Source: an uncultured Ruminococcus sp. (GTDB taxonomy: Bacteria > Bacillota > Clostridia > Oscillospirales > Acutalibacteraceae). Taken from it: 44,334 nucleotides of DNA. The stretch lies in contig CAJOFK010000015.1 in NCBI GenBank assembly GCA_905234015.1, forward strand, positions 1-44,334. The letters are read 5' to 3'. This document shows positions 33,463 through 41,936 of this stretch, in pieces. The notes beneath the pieces are model-generated. The model made no database searches and was not told the DNA's origin. It worked only from the letters and a program-made list of their open reading frames with translations. A program made the position numbers and the translations under genes. Position 1 is the first letter of the stretch, and each line of letters begins with the position of its first letter.

Positions 33463-33495
33463 CGTCCGGGGGATATCAATTATCAGAAAGGAACG
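33463..33495 (+). repeat. Short diverged repeat before birA
   Basis: CGTCCGGGGGATATCA ... AGAAAGGAACG matches the minus-strand sequence at 29765-29806. Right after it ACGTC and GACGT form a small hairpin ahead of the birA start. Confidence 0.6.
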
Positions 33496-33522
33496 TCTTC
33501 GTCTGACGTGGAGAATAAAAAT

Positions 33523-34491
33523 ATGCAGGGAAAAATTATTAAATTATTGTATAACGCTCAGGATTACGTCTCGGGACAGCAGATGTCCGACAGCTTAGGC
33601 GTATCGCGCCAGGCGATAAACAAGGCGGTAAAGTCCTTAAAGGAAAAGGGCTTTAAAATAAGGTCGGTAACCCGTAAGGGCTACCTGCTCGAAAAATTTC
33701 CCGCCGTGCTGTGCGAAGAGGCGGTAAAGTGTTATCTTAATACAAAATTCATAGGACGGAATCTTAAGGTGCTCGACACCGTCGATTCTACCAACGACTA
33801 TCTTAAGAAGCTCGCCGAGGACGGAGCCGAAGCGGGTATAGTCGTGCTTGCGCGTGAGCAGACCGCAGGCAAGGGCAGACTCGGCAGAGAATGGGTAAGC
33901 ACCAAGGATAACGGAATCGCGCTTTCCCTGCTGCTGCGTCCCGAGCTTGCTCCGGGCGAGATAAGCTCAATTACTCCGCTGTCCGGGCTTGCTATGTGCC
34001 GCGCTATTAACGACTTCTGTATGCTTGACAGCCGTATAAAATGGCCTAACGATATTATAGTCGGTAAGAAGAAGCTCGTCGGCATTTTAACCGAGATGGC
34101 GGCTGAAGCCGACAGGGTTAAGTATACGGTAACCGGAATCGGTATTAATGTTAAGCAAAGCGTTTTTCCGGACGATATTTCGCATAAGGCGACTTCGATT
34201 ATGCTTGAAACGGGACGTCATATTGACCAGAATAAGTTTGTCGCGATTATTTTAAACTATCTTGAGCAGGAGCTCGTATTAAATCACTACAGCTTAGGCG
34301 GTCAGGCGGCGGCGGATTATCAGAAGCTGTGCGCCACAATCGGACGTCAGGTAACCTTCAGCCGCGGAAAGAGAAATATAAGCGGTATGGCGGTATCTGT
34401 TAATAACTCGGGCGAGCTCGACGTTATGCTCTCTAACGGTACAATCGCCACGGTTAATTCGGGCGACGTTACGGTTCAGGGAATATACTAA
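33523..34491 (+). CDS. birA: Biotin-protein ligase with N-terminal DNA-binding domain (BirA)
   Basis: It activates biotin to biotinyl-AMP and transfers it to carboxylase carrier domains; the N-terminal winged helix (about 1-60, SDSLGVSRQAINKAVKSLKEKG) indicates a repressor role as in E. coli BirA. Catalytic motifs are AGKGRLGREW (biotin loop, about 118-127), RIKWPNDIIV and KLVGILTEM, followed by a C-terminal SH3-like domain (about 275-322). I chose ATG 33523 because GTGGAG lies 9 bases before it; an in-frame GTG at 33508 would overlap that site. The full protein is 322 residues. It closes the coaX operon. Confidence 0.94.
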   Translation: MQGKIIKLLYNAQDYVSGQQMSDSLGVSRQAINKAVKSLKEKGFKIRSVTRKGYLLEKFPAVLCEEAVKCYLNTKFIGRNLKVLDTVDSTNDYLKKLAEDGAEAGIVVLAREQTAGKGRLGREWVSTKDNGIALSLLLRPELAPGEISSITPLSGLAMCRAINDFCMLDSRIKWPNDIIVGKKKLVGILTEMAAEADRVKYTVTGIGINVKQSVFPDDISHKATSIMLETGRHIDQNKFVAIILNYLEQELVLNHYSLGGQAAADYQKLCATIGRQVTFSRGKRNISGMAVSVNNSGELDVMLSNGTIATVNSGDVTVQGIY

Positions 34492-34514
34492 ATATATTAA
34501 TATAATATAAAAAG

Positions 34515-34544
34515 AAGGTCGGAAGAAATTAATCTTCCGACCTT
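34515..34544. terminator. Convergent terminator between birA and the purine permease gene
   Basis: AAGGTCGGAAGA pairs perfectly with TCTTCCGACCTT around 6 bases, with A/T-rich flanks on both sides, so it can stop both converging transcripts. Confidence 0.88.
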
Positions 34545-34567
34545 AACTATTTAAATTGAAGGTTTAA

Positions 34568-35947
34568 TTAAAGAATCTTCAGGCTCTGAAGAGCGGTGAT
34601 TACATACATAAGGATGAATAAGGCAACAACTACATACATAAGCGGATGAACCTTCTTAGCCTTGCCCTTAGCGAGCATAACAACGATATAGGAAATGAAG
34701 CCGAAAGCGATACCGTCGGTGATTGAATAGAAGAACGGCATACCTACTACGGTGAAGAATGCCGGAATCGCAAGCTCAAGGTTTGTCCAGTCAATATCCT
34801 TAAGCGAAGCAGCCATAAGAATACCAACGATGATAAGTACGGGAGCGGTTGCGGATGTGGGAACAAATCCTACAACAGGTGAAATGAACAGCGCTAAAGC
34901 GAAGCAGATACCTGTTACTGTTGAGGTTAAGCCTGTGCGGCCGCCTGCTGCGATACCGGAGGTTGACTCAACGTATGTTGTAACTGTGGATGTACCGAAT
35001 ACAGCGCCTGCGGAAGTTGCGACAGCGTCTGCGAGCATAGCTCTTTCGATTTTCGGAAGGTTTCCGTCTTCGTCAAGATAACCTGCCTTATCAGCCGCGC
35101 CGATGAGTGTTCCGATTGTATCAAACATATCAACGAGTACGAGAGTGATAAGAACAGCTAAAAGCGAAGCGATAGGAGCCGAGAAAAGCTCGCCCATACC
35201 TGTAAAGCACTTACCGAACATCGAGAAGTCAAGGTGGGGAACCCAGCTTTTCGGAAGTGAAATGCCCATATCCATACCGAAAACAAACTGCATAATGTTT
35301 CCTATAACAGCAGTAACAATCATACCGATGAAGATACCTGCCTTAACATCACGAACAATTAAAACAGTGATGATAAGAATACCCACGATAGCAAGAAGAA
35401 CCTTGGGGTCGGCAAAGTTGCCGAGGTCAACGGTTGTAGCGCCGCCTGTTGTTTTATCAACAACGATACCTGCGTTTACGAAGCCGATGATAGCGATAAA
35501 TAAACCGATACCGGCTGTAATCGCCTTTTTAAGGCTTAACGGAATAGCATTTACGATAGCGGCTCTCGCGCCTGTAACCGTAAGAATAATGAAGAATACA
35601 CCCGCGATAAATACAGCGCCTAAAGCGGCAGCAGCAGAAAGGCCGAAGCCTAAGCACAGAGTGTAAGTGAATACCGCGTTAAGGCCGAGTCCGGGAGCCT
35701 GAGCCAAAGGATAGTTTGAAAGCCAGCCGATAAGCCATGTGCCTAAGGCTGCTGCTATACATGTGGCAGTGAACACCGCTGAGTGTTCCATCGCTCCGGA
35801 TACGCCGGCGAGCGCCGGATTGCTCTTACTGATAACCTGCGGGTTAAGAAAGATGATATACGCCATGGTAAGGAATGTTGTGATACCGGCGATTATCTCT
35901 GTTCTTATGTTCGTACCGTGTTCTTTAAGTTTGAACAGTTTTTCCAA
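34568..35947 (-). CDS. NCS2-family purine permease (AzgA/PbuG type)
   Basis: The 459-residue membrane protein imports adenine, guanine or hypoxanthine with protons. Visible signs are the N terminus KEHGTNIRTEIIAGITTFLTMAYIIFLNP (here in parts), NYPLAQAPGLGLNAVFTYTL, and the inner repeat with FDTIGTLIGAADKAG and GTSTVTTYVESTSGIAAGGRTGLTS, all characteristic of the AzgA branch rather than the UraA branch. About 12-14 membrane segments are expected. AAGGGGG lies 9 bases before the ATG. It is a single-gene unit with its own promoter. No purine riboswitch was seen in its roughly 65-base leader. Confidence 0.93.
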   Translation of the reverse strand: MEKLFKLKEHGTNIRTEIIAGITTFLTMAYIIFLNPQVISKSNPALAGVSGAMEHSAVFTATCIAAALGTWLIGWLSNYPLAQAPGLGLNAVFTYTLCLGFGLSAAAALGAVFIAGVFFIILTVTGARAAIVNAIPLSLKKAITAGIGLFIAIIGFVNAGIVVDKTTGGATTVDLGNFADPKVLLAIVGILIITVLIVRDVKAGIFIGMIVTAVIGNIMQFVFGMDMGISLPKSWVPHLDFSMFGKCFTGMGELFSAPIASLLAVLITLVLVDMFDTIGTLIGAADKAGYLDEDGNLPKIERAMLADAVATSAGAVFGTSTVTTYVESTSGIAAGGRTGLTSTVTGICFALALFISPVVGFVPTSATAPVLIIVGILMAASLKDIDWTNLELAIPAFFTVVGMPFFYSITDGIAFGFISYIVVMLAKGKAKKVHPLMYVVVALFILMYVITALQSLKIL

Positions 35948-36015
35948 GAGAAATTACCCCCTTATAAAATTTTTAGCGTCAATCAGTTTCACAGCCGATT
36001 GAAAACTCAATTAAA

Positions 36016-36043
36016 ATTATAAATAATTTTAGCTAAAATTCAA
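36016..36043 (-). promoter_or_regulatory. Promoter of the purine permease gene with a palindromic operator candidate
   Basis: On the minus strand TTGAAT (36043-36038), 16 bases and TATAAT (36021-36016). The spacer holds AATTTTAGCTAAAATT (36040-36025), a perfect 16-bp palindrome overlapping the -35, a plausible repressor site. Confidence 0.75.
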
Positions 36044-36112
36044 TTACATAAAAGAATTATTTTGATAATTTTGCTAAATGTTACAAAACTGGAACAGTTA
36101 TTTCTGATAAAG

Positions 36113-36139
36113 AAAAAACGGCTGACGAATCAGCCGTTT
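36113..36139 (-). terminator. Terminator of upp
   Basis: AAACGGCTGA pairs with TCAGCCGTTT around a 4-base loop, followed on the minus strand by a long T run. Confidence 0.93.
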
Positions 36140-36213
36140 CAAAATTATTAATTTGCTAACATAAATCCGCCTTTGATGAAGTTTTCCTGATTGGCTCAGG
36201 CTGCTTGCGGGGC

Positions 36214-36849
36214 TTACTTGGTTCCGAAAATTCTGTCGCCTGCGTCGCCGAGACCGGGGCAGATGTAAGCGTTTTCGTTAAGGCAGCGGTCCATACAGCC
36301 GATATAAAGTTCAACGTCGGGATGAGCCTTAGTGAATGCCTCAACTCCCTCGGGAGCCGCGATAATGCACATACATTTAATATCCTTGCCGCCGAGCTCC
36401 TTAATCTTGTTAACGGCGTCAATAAGCGAGCCGCCTGTCGCGAGCATCGGGTCAACTACTACGATAAGTCTTCTTTCAATAAGCGGAGGAAGCTTGCAGT
36501 AATATGCGTGAGGAAGATGAGTTTCCTCGTCGCGGTACATTCCGATATGGCCGACCTTAGCTAAAGGAACAAGCTCCAGCATACCGTTAACCATTCCGAG
36601 TCCTGCGCGGAGAATCGGAACAATCGCGAGCTTTTTACCGTCGATAACGGGCTGAACAGTATCCTCGATAGGAGTTTTTATTTCCATTTCCGTCATTTTT
36701 AAGTCGCTGAGAGCCTCATAGCCCATGAGGATAGTTATTTCCTCAACTAAGCTTCTGAAGTCGTTGGTAACCGTAGAATCCATTCTGAGCATCGTAATCT
36801 TATGCTTGATAAGCGGGTGATTCATAATATGTACTTTAGACATTTTCAC
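36214..36849 (-). CDS. upp: Uracil phosphoribosyltransferase
   Basis: It converts uracil plus PRPP to UMP in pyrimidine salvage. The 211-residue length fits. Motifs: [11 protein letters not shown] (about 77-87), the PRPP loop [11 protein letters not shown] (about 130-140) and the uracil-binding C terminus [17 protein letters not shown]. The GTG at 36849 is preferred because AAGGA lies 7 bases before it; the ATG two codons later is 13 bases away. A divergent uracil permease gene lies across a 195-base promoter region, which ties uptake and conversion together. Confidence 0.96.
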   Translation of the reverse strand: MKMSKVHIMNHPLIKHKITMLRMDSTVTNDFRSLVEEITILMGYEALSDLKMTEMEIKTPIEDTVQPVIDGKKLAIVPILRAGLGMVNGMLELVPLAKVGHIGMYRDEETHLPHAYYCKLPPLIERRLIVVVDPMLATGGSLIDAVNKIKELGGKDIKCMCIIAAPEGVEAFTKAHPDVELYIGCMDRCLNENAYICPGLGDAGDRIFGTK

Positions 36850-36876
36850 TTACACATCCTTTCAAAGTATAGTTTA

Positions 36877-36905
36877 ATATTACAAAAATCCGCACTAAAA
36901 GTCAA
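36877..36905 (-). promoter_or_regulatory. upp promoter
   Basis: On the minus strand TTGACT (36905-36900), 17 bases and TAATAT (36882-36877). Confidence 0.8.
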
Positions 36906-36954
36906 CCTGATGACGGTAAAAAAGCCGAAATAACTCAAAAAATCGAGAAAAGTG

Positions 36955-36983
36955 TTGTAATAACGCCGTGTTTTATATATAAT
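36955..36983 (+). promoter_or_regulatory. Promoter of the uracil permease gene
   Basis: TTGTAA (36955-36960), 17 bases and TATAAT (36978-36983), divergent from the upp promoter. No PyrR-type leader hairpin was recognised in the 60-base leader. Confidence 0.85.
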
Positions 36984-37044
36984 GTCTATTTGGTAGAATT
37001 TTATAAAGCAATTTTATCCAAGTAAATTTAAGGAGGAAAAACTA

Positions 37045-38406
37045 ATGAAAATGATTTACGGCGTTAAGGATAAGCCGAAATTCGGTCAGCTTATCATCTT
37101 CGCTTTCCAGCAGCTGCTTGCTATTATGGCGGCTACTATCGCGGTGCCGATGATTGTCGGCAACGGTATGAGCACTTCCGCGGCTTTATTCGGCGCGGGC
37201 GTAGGTACACTCGTTTACGTTGCTTTTACAAAAGCTAAAAGCCCCGTATTCTTAGGCTCGTCCTTCGCGTTCTTAGGCTCAATGGCTGCGGCTTTCGGCG
37301 GCGGCGTTGCGGTAGGTCTCGGCTATATCGGACTTATCTTAGGTGCGATTCTCGCAGGTCTCGTTTATGTTGTAATCGCGATTATCGTTAAAGTGGTAGG
37401 CGTAAAATGGATTAGTAAGATTATGCCCGCTGTTGTAATCGGCCCCACGGTTGCTATTATCGGACTTTCTCTCGCGGGTAACGCTATCGGTGATTTAGGC
37501 GCTACAGCGGCTAAGTTCGAGGGTGCGGCTACTCCCGTTACTCAGTATGTAAGCATTATTTGCGGACTTGTTACCTTAGCGGTTACAATGCTCTGCTCCG
37601 TTTACGGTAAGAAGATGGGTAAGCTTATTCCCTTTATTATCGGTATCCTCGCGGGTTATGTGACAGCGTCCGTATTCTATATTATCGGAAGCGTTACAGG
37701 CAACGACGCTATCAAGGTTATCGATTACAGCGCTCTTACATCTTTATTTGATAAAATCAGCGTAAACAGCTTTATCGCTGTTCCCGATTTCACATTCTTA
37801 AAGGCGTTCGGTTCGTTCGGCGCGCTTACTCCCTCTTATATCGGTACAATCGCAGTTGCGTTTATTCCGGTTGCTTTCGTTGTATTTGCGGAGCATATCG
37901 CTGACCATAAGAACCTTTCCTCAATTATTGAGCACGATCTTCTTGAGGATCCGGGTCTTTCCCGTACACTCCTCGGTGACGGCGTAGGTTCAATGGTAGG
38001 CGCTTTCTTCGGCGGATGTCCCAACACTACTTACGGCGAGTCCGTAGGCTGCGTTGCTATCACAAAGAACGCTTCCGTAAGCACAATTATCGTAACTGCT
38101 ATTGAGGCTATGGTTATCTCGTTTATCGCGCCTTTCGTAGCGTTCCTTTCAACAATTCCCTCATGCGTAATGGGCGGTGTTTGCGTAGCGCTTTACGGCT
38201 TTATCGCGGTATCCGGTCTTAAGATGCTTCAGAAGGTTGACCTCGACGACAACCGCAACCTCTTTACGGCTTCCGTTATTCTTATCGCGGGCGTAGGCGG
38301 TATGGTTCTTAAGTTCGGTCAGGTTACTATCACAGAGGTTGCCTGCGCGCTTATCCTCGGTATCTTAACCAACATTATGCTCGGAAGAAAGAAGAAGGAT
38401 CAGTAA
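37045..38406 (+). CDS. NCS2-family uracil permease
   Basis: The 453-residue proton symporter is of the UraA/PyrP branch: FAFQQLLAIMAATIAVPMIVGNG (in parts) near the N terminus, FLGSSFAFLGSMAAAFGGG (about 72-90), FAEHIADHKNLSSI with the substrate-binding Glu-His pair (about 280-293), and FFGGCPNTTYGESVGCVAITK (about 323-343) with the NTTYGE signature. About 14 membrane segments are expected. Uracil is the probable substrate given the divergent upp gene; xanthine is a possible alternative within the family. AAGGAGG lies 8 bases before the ATG. Confidence 0.92.
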   Translation: MKMIYGVKDKPKFGQLIIFAFQQLLAIMAATIAVPMIVGNGMSTSAALFGAGVGTLVYVAFTKAKSPVFLGSSFAFLGSMAAAFGGGVAVGLGYIGLILGAILAGLVYVVIAIIVKVVGVKWISKIMPAVVIGPTVAIIGLSLAGNAIGDLGATAAKFEGAATPVTQYVSIICGLVTLAVTMLCSVYGKKMGKLIPFIIGILAGYVTASVFYIIGSVTGNDAIKVIDYSALTSLFDKISVNSFIAVPDFTFLKAFGSFGALTPSYIGTIAVAFIPVAFVVFAEHIADHKNLSSIIEHDLLEDPGLSRTLLGDGVGSMVGAFFGGCPNTTYGESVGCVAITKNASVSTIIVTAIEAMVISFIAPFVAFLSTIPSCVMGGVCVALYGFIAVSGLKMLQKVDLDDNRNLFTASVILIAGVGGMVLKFGQVTITEVACALILGILTNIMLGRKKKDQ

Positions 38407-38427
38407 TTAATAAACAGCATAAGTTAA

Positions 38428-38456
38428 GGGCTGTCGCGTAAGCGGCAGCCCGTTTG
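38428..38456 (+). terminator. Terminator after the uracil permease gene
   Basis: GGGCTGTCGC pairs with GCGGCAGCCC around GTAA (one mismatch), with a T-containing tail. Confidence 0.85.
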
Positions 38457-38462
38457 TCATTT

Positions 38463-38566
38463 CTTTCATAAGAAACTGCGTTCCTTATAAAGTAAAAAAC
38501 ATTTTATATTTCCCGCTCAGTTGCGCCCTGCGTGCGCACGAGCGATGGATATACGAAAGCTCCGCA
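38463..38566 (+). repeat. Dispersed intergenic repeat, copy C
   Basis: This copy matches copy B through ATATACGAAAGCTCCGCA. Its first hairpin arm reads CTTTCATAAG, one inserted base against CTTTATAAG. It lies between a plus-strand terminator and the end of the converging NUDIX gene, whose stop is only a few bases beyond. Confidence 0.88.
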
Positions 38567-38573
38567 TGTACGT

Positions 38574-39260
38574 TTATTTCATAATCTTAATAGCGGTTTC
38601 CGCCTTGTTGATTATGCGTAAGTCGTTATCGTAGGAGCAGAGCTTTCGCGCCTGCTGTAAATCAACCCAGATATACTCGGCGATTTCCTCCTCCTGAATT
38701 CTTACGTTATCCGTAAACGCCTGAGCGAGGAAAAATACAACGTGCTTGCGGATTTTTCCGAACGGACAGTAGTCACTGACTTCTCTGAAGCCGTCCTTGA
38801 TTTCAACCTCGAGCGAGGTTTCCTCTTTAATCTCGCGCACGGCGGTTTCCTGCTCGGTTTCGCCGATTTCAATATGACCTTTCGGGAAGCTCCAGTAACG
38901 GCCGTTGTTGTTCTTTACGAGTAAAATTCTCGTATTTGACTTTCCGTTATAAAAAACTACCGCGCCGCAGCTTTTCTCAAAAAGGCATTTAATCGAGGTG
39001 AGCGTGATGTTTTTAAGGTAGGAGAGCTCCGTACGGATATCGGGCTCGTAGTAAACCTCGTTTTCGGGAGCGACAATAACTCTTTCGTCGTCGCCGAATT
39101 TAGCGATTGCGATTACAATGCCCTTAAAGTATTCGTTTACCTCAGTTCCGGAGAGAACGTAGGCTTTTCCGTTTCCTGCGCCGCCGCGGCTTAAGTAGCC
39201 CGAGTAAAGATGCTTACTCAGCTTGCCGAAAATATTAACGCTTACTTTTTCCGCCAGCAT
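38574..39260 (-). CDS. NUDIX hydrolase with an N-terminal pyrophosphatase-like segment
   Basis: The 228-residue protein ends in a NUDIX domain (about 93-225) with the full box GHIEIGETEQETAVREIKEE (about 126-145), followed by TSLEV; such enzymes cleave nucleoside diphosphates linked to another group. The first 85 residues (LSGTEVNEYFKGIVIAIAKF, DDERVIVAPENE) resemble part of a soluble family I inorganic pyrophosphatase, apparently without its metal-binding Asp cluster, so this part is probably regulatory or structural. Substrate unknown; dinucleoside polyphosphates or NDP-sugars are possible. AAGGAGGAG precedes the ATG. The gene lies 34 bases downstream of the DHHW-like gene and is probably cotranscribed. 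Confidence 0.8.
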   Translation of the reverse strand: MLAEKVSVNIFGKLSKHLYSGYLSRGGAGNGKAYVLSGTEVNEYFKGIVIAIAKFGDDERVIVAPENEVYYEPDIRTELSYLKNITLTSIKCLFEKSCGAVVFYNGKSNTRILLVKNNNGRYWSFPKGHIEIGETEQETAVREIKEETSLEVEIKDGFREVSDYCPFGKIRKHVVFFLAQAFTDNVRIQEEEIAEYIWVDLQQARKLCSYDNDLRIINKAETAIKIMK

Positions 39261-39294
39261 ACCCTCTCCTCCTTTCGGTAAACTTTCTTTGAAT

Positions 39295-40482
39295 TTATTT
39301 AAGAATGTTGCTCAGCTTATCGAATTTTTCGGTGTCGATTGAACCGACCGTATCGTTTATAATGAGCACATTGTCGATATCGTTTTCCTGACACAGAGTC
39401 TTAAGGCTGCCCTCGTAGCTTCTTAAATCAACCGAGTAAACTTCCTCGTAGTTGTAGGTGAAGTAGGGGACAACGGGACATCCGGTGCTGTCGTGAACTA
39501 TAGCAATTTTTCCTTCAGCCTTTTTATTCTCGCTTTTTATAACCTCAAGCGGATTGTTGCCGTAAAGGAATACGCTGAACGCGTTTGAGCCTGTTTCGGC
39601 TTCCTTGTTGTAGCAGCTGTAGGTTGAATCGGTGTCGCCCTCGGCAGTTGTTATGGTGTTGTTCATATTATAGGGGAAATCCCAGTAATGAACCGTATCT
39701 ACCGCAAGCTCCGAATCGGTGACGTTATTATACCAGCCGTAGAAGTTCTCAACGGTCGATTCCTTGCACTCGCCGAGAGTTACCGCCTTCTTCTTAGTTG
39801 CCTCGGTGAAAGCCTTATATACATAGTATCCGCCGAGAGCGGTGGGATTATGGTCGGAATCAAAGTAAATATATTCGTTGCAGTGCTCGGAGAGCTGATT
39901 GTAGCAGTTTATATACTTAACCTTTTTAGAATAATTCGAGTATGCGTTCTTGATATAGTCCGCCTCGGAGTTGGTCTTGATACCCTCCTCGGTGTTTCTG
40001 AGCCTGCCGGGAAGGCCCATCTCGATATGAGTAGGCATAATAATTGAGTATACGTTGGTTTTAAGTCCGAGCGTATCCTTAGCGCCGTTTATGAGCTTTG
40101 CGTAAGATTTCGCGTTGGATTTAACGCCCTTGAACGATTCAAATACCTTCGTGTTCCAGATATAATACTCGCCGTCAAAGGTGCCGGTGCTTTCGCTGTC
40201 CTCGTCCTTAATATCCGCTTCCTTAAAGGTGAGGTTGTCAGCCTTAGGCTTCTCAACCTTTTTCTCGGGCTTCTTTTTGCCGAGCGTTGCGGTATCTACC
40301 GTCGGATTAGTGCTTGCCGAGCCGGTACAGATACAGCTGAATACGGATGATATAAGAGTGATAATCAGCGCTAAAATTAAAATCGCGCCGGCAATTATTA
40401 TCGCCCTGTTGCGAAAGCGCCTGCTTATATGAAATCTCCCGCTGTTGTAGGAATTATAGTTGCGTCCGCCGTAATATGCCAT
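39295..40482 (-). CDS. DHHW-like (AlgJ/SGNH-related) membrane-anchored protein
   Basis: The 395-residue protein has a short Tyr/Arg-rich cytoplasmic start (1-27), one membrane segment (about 28-50) and a long extracellular part, so it is a type II membrane protein. The outer domain resembles the DHHW family related to AlgJ/SGNH acyl-transfer enzymes: IIMPTHIEMG, YIYFDSDHNPTALGGYYVYKAF (in place of the usual D-H-H-W-T) and IVHDSTGCPVVPYFTYNYEEVYSVDLRSY near the end. Relatives help O-acetylate surface polysaccharides with a membrane-bound MBOAT partner; none is encoded here. The His-Asn change at the second His of the name motif makes catalysis uncertain. GGAGGAAAA precedes the ATG. Confidence 0.75.
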   Translation of the reverse strand: MAYYGGRNYNSYNSGRFHISRRFRNRAIIIAGAILILALIITLISSVFSCICTGSASTNPTVDTATLGKKKPEKKVEKPKADNLTFKEADIKDEDSESTGTFDGEYYIWNTKVFESFKGVKSNAKSYAKLINGAKDTLGLKTNVYSIIMPTHIEMGLPGRLRNTEEGIKTNSEADYIKNAYSNYSKKVKYINCYNQLSEHCNEYIYFDSDHNPTALGGYYVYKAFTEATKKKAVTLGECKESTVENFYGWYNNVTDSELAVDTVHYWDFPYNMNNTITTAEGDTDSTYSCYNKEAETGSNAFSVFLYGNNPLEVIKSENKKAEGKIAIVHDSTGCPVVPYFTYNYEEVYSVDLRSYEGSLKTLCQENDIDNVLIINDTVGSIDTEKFDKLSNILK

Positions 40483-40588
40483 AGCTTTTCCTCCGATTTT
40501 ACGGATTTATTGTTTTTACTGTGCCTTGCGGTAAATAAAAACCGTCATCCTGACCTTCCAAACCCGATATTTAACATATATATAATAC

Positions 40589-40617
40589 ATTATACACTAA
40601 AAAATTGCATATTACAA
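40589..40617 (-). promoter_or_regulatory. Promoter of the DHHW-NUDIX unit
   Basis: On the minus strand TTGTAA (40617-40612), 17 bases and TATAAT (40594-40589). Confidence 0.82.
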
Positions 40618-40672
40618 TGTTTTTTTCATTTTATTTGTCAATTTTTAAGAGATTATTACGGAAATATTACAC

Positions 40673-40701
40673 TTGAAACTGAATATAATATGTGGTAAAA
40701 T
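40673..40701 (+). promoter_or_regulatory. Promoter of the aminotransferase-trpS unit
   Basis: TTGAAA (40673-40678), 17 bases and a TGG-extended TAAAAT (40696-40701), 37 bases before the aminotransferase start. No T-box leader fits in this space. Confidence 0.82.
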
Positions 40702-40738
40702 CTTTTTATGCATATTTTTAAGCAAGCGAGGAGTATTT

Positions 40739-41926
40739 ATGGAGTATAAATTTTCTGACAGAACCAACAACCTTAAGCCCAGCGCGATAAGGGAGATTTT
40801 TAAGTACGCCGCCGACCCTACGGTGGTTTCGCTCTCCGCCGGCAACCCGTCGCCCGACGCTTTCCCGGTAAAGGAGCTTGAGGAAATCTCCGCAAGACTG
40901 TTTAAGGAGAATCCTATCGGACTTTTACAGTACAGCGTTACCGAGGGCTACGCTCCCTTAAGGGAGTACCTCCTGAAATATATGAAAGAGAAGTACGATA
41001 TCGGAAGCGCTGACGACGATATCCTCATTACTACCGGCGCTCAGCAGATTATGGACTTTTCGACTAAGGCTCTCGTAAACGAGCACGAGGTTATTATTAC
41101 CGAAGCGCCGAGCTTTATCGGCTCGCTGAATTCATTCAGAGCTTATAACGCGAAGCTTGTCGGAGTTCCCGTAGAGAGCGACGGTATGAGTATGGAGTTG
41201 CTTGAAAAGGCTCTCAGCGAAAACGATAACGTGAGATTTATCTACACAATCCCGAATTTCCAGAACCCCTCAGGCGTAACAATGAGCTTTGAAAAGAGAA
41301 AGAAGCTTTATGAGCTGGCTCAGAAATACGACGTTATGATACTTGAGGACAACCCCTACGGCGATTTACGCTACAGCGGAGATTTTATCCCCGCGATAAA
41401 AACCCTCGATACCGACGGCCGCGTTATCTACGCCGGAAGCTTCAGCAAGGTTATTTCACCCGGAATCCGCGTTGCGTACGTTATCGCGCCGAAGCCGGTT
41501 ATCCAGAAGCTCACCGTTTGCAAGCAGGGAAGCGACGTTCATACCAACATCTGGTCGCAGATGCTCTGCTATGAGTTCCTGACAAAATACGATTTCGAGG
41601 CTCACCTCGAAAAGCTGAGAAGCATTTACCGCGAAAAAGCTAAATTCGCTATGGATTTACTCGATAAATACTGCGCTCCCGAGATTACCTACGATAAAAT
41701 CGACGGCGGACTGTTTATCTGGTGCAAGCTGCCCGAGGGCGTTGATATGCCCGGATATGTAAGACAGGCTATCGAGCGCAAGGTGTGCGTCGTTCCCGGA
41801 AACGCGTTTCTCACCGACGAGACCGAAACGACGAACGGCTTCAGAATTAATTTCTCAACCCCGACCGACGAACAGCTCGAAAAGGGTATCAGGGCGCTCG
41901 GAGCGCTTATCAAGGAAATAGTATAG
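40739..41926 (+). CDS. PLP-dependent aminotransferase, class I/II
   Basis: The 395-residue enzyme transfers amino groups between amino acids and 2-oxo acids with pyridoxal phosphate. Motifs: SLSAGNPSPDAFP (about 34-46), LQYSVTEGYAPLREYL, the ITTGAQQIMD cofactor region, IPNFQNPSGVTMS, LEDNPYGDLRY and the Schiff-base lysine in AGSFSKVISPGIRVAYV (about 248). This is the pattern of the 2-aminoadipate/aromatic or MocR-like aminotransferases, without a DNA-binding domain. ATG 40739 is chosen for its GAGGAG site; an upstream in-frame ATG at 40673 falls within the promoter. It ends in TAG ten bases before trpS. Tryptophan or another aromatic amino acid may be the substrate, but that is only a guess from the neighbour. 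Confidence 0.9.
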   Translation: MEYKFSDRTNNLKPSAIREIFKYAADPTVVSLSAGNPSPDAFPVKELEEISARLFKENPIGLLQYSVTEGYAPLREYLLKYMKEKYDIGSADDDILITTGAQQIMDFSTKALVNEHEVIITEAPSFIGSLNSFRAYNAKLVGVPVESDGMSMELLEKALSENDNVRFIYTIPNFQNPSGVTMSFEKRKKLYELAQKYDVMILEDNPYGDLRYSGDFIPAIKTLDTDGRVIYAGSFSKVISPGIRVAYVIAPKPVIQKLTVCKQGSDVHTNIWSQMLCYEFLTKYDFEAHLEKLRSIYREKAKFAMDLLDKYCAPEITYDKIDGGLFIWCKLPEGVDMPGYVRQAIERKVCVVPGNAFLTDETETTNGFRINFSTPTDEQLEKGIRALGALIKEIV

Positions 41927-41936
41927 GAGAAAAAAT

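Noticed and set aside
35948..36015. Purine riboswitch before the AzgA-type permease gene
   Set aside because: The leader is too short and lacks the conserved purine-riboswitch core; only a small AATC/GATT-type hairpin is present.
36984..37044. PyrR-binding attenuator before the uracil permease gene
   Set aside because: The 60-base leader has no terminator hairpin or recognisable PyrR binding loop.
40673..40738. Longer N terminus for the aminotransferase
   Set aside because: The extra residues are encoded by the promoter itself; ATG 40739 has a proper GAGGAG site.
40702..40738. T-box leader for trpS
   Set aside because: The promoter lies only 37 bases before the aminotransferase gene, and no T-box sequence (GGTGGNACCRCG type) is present.
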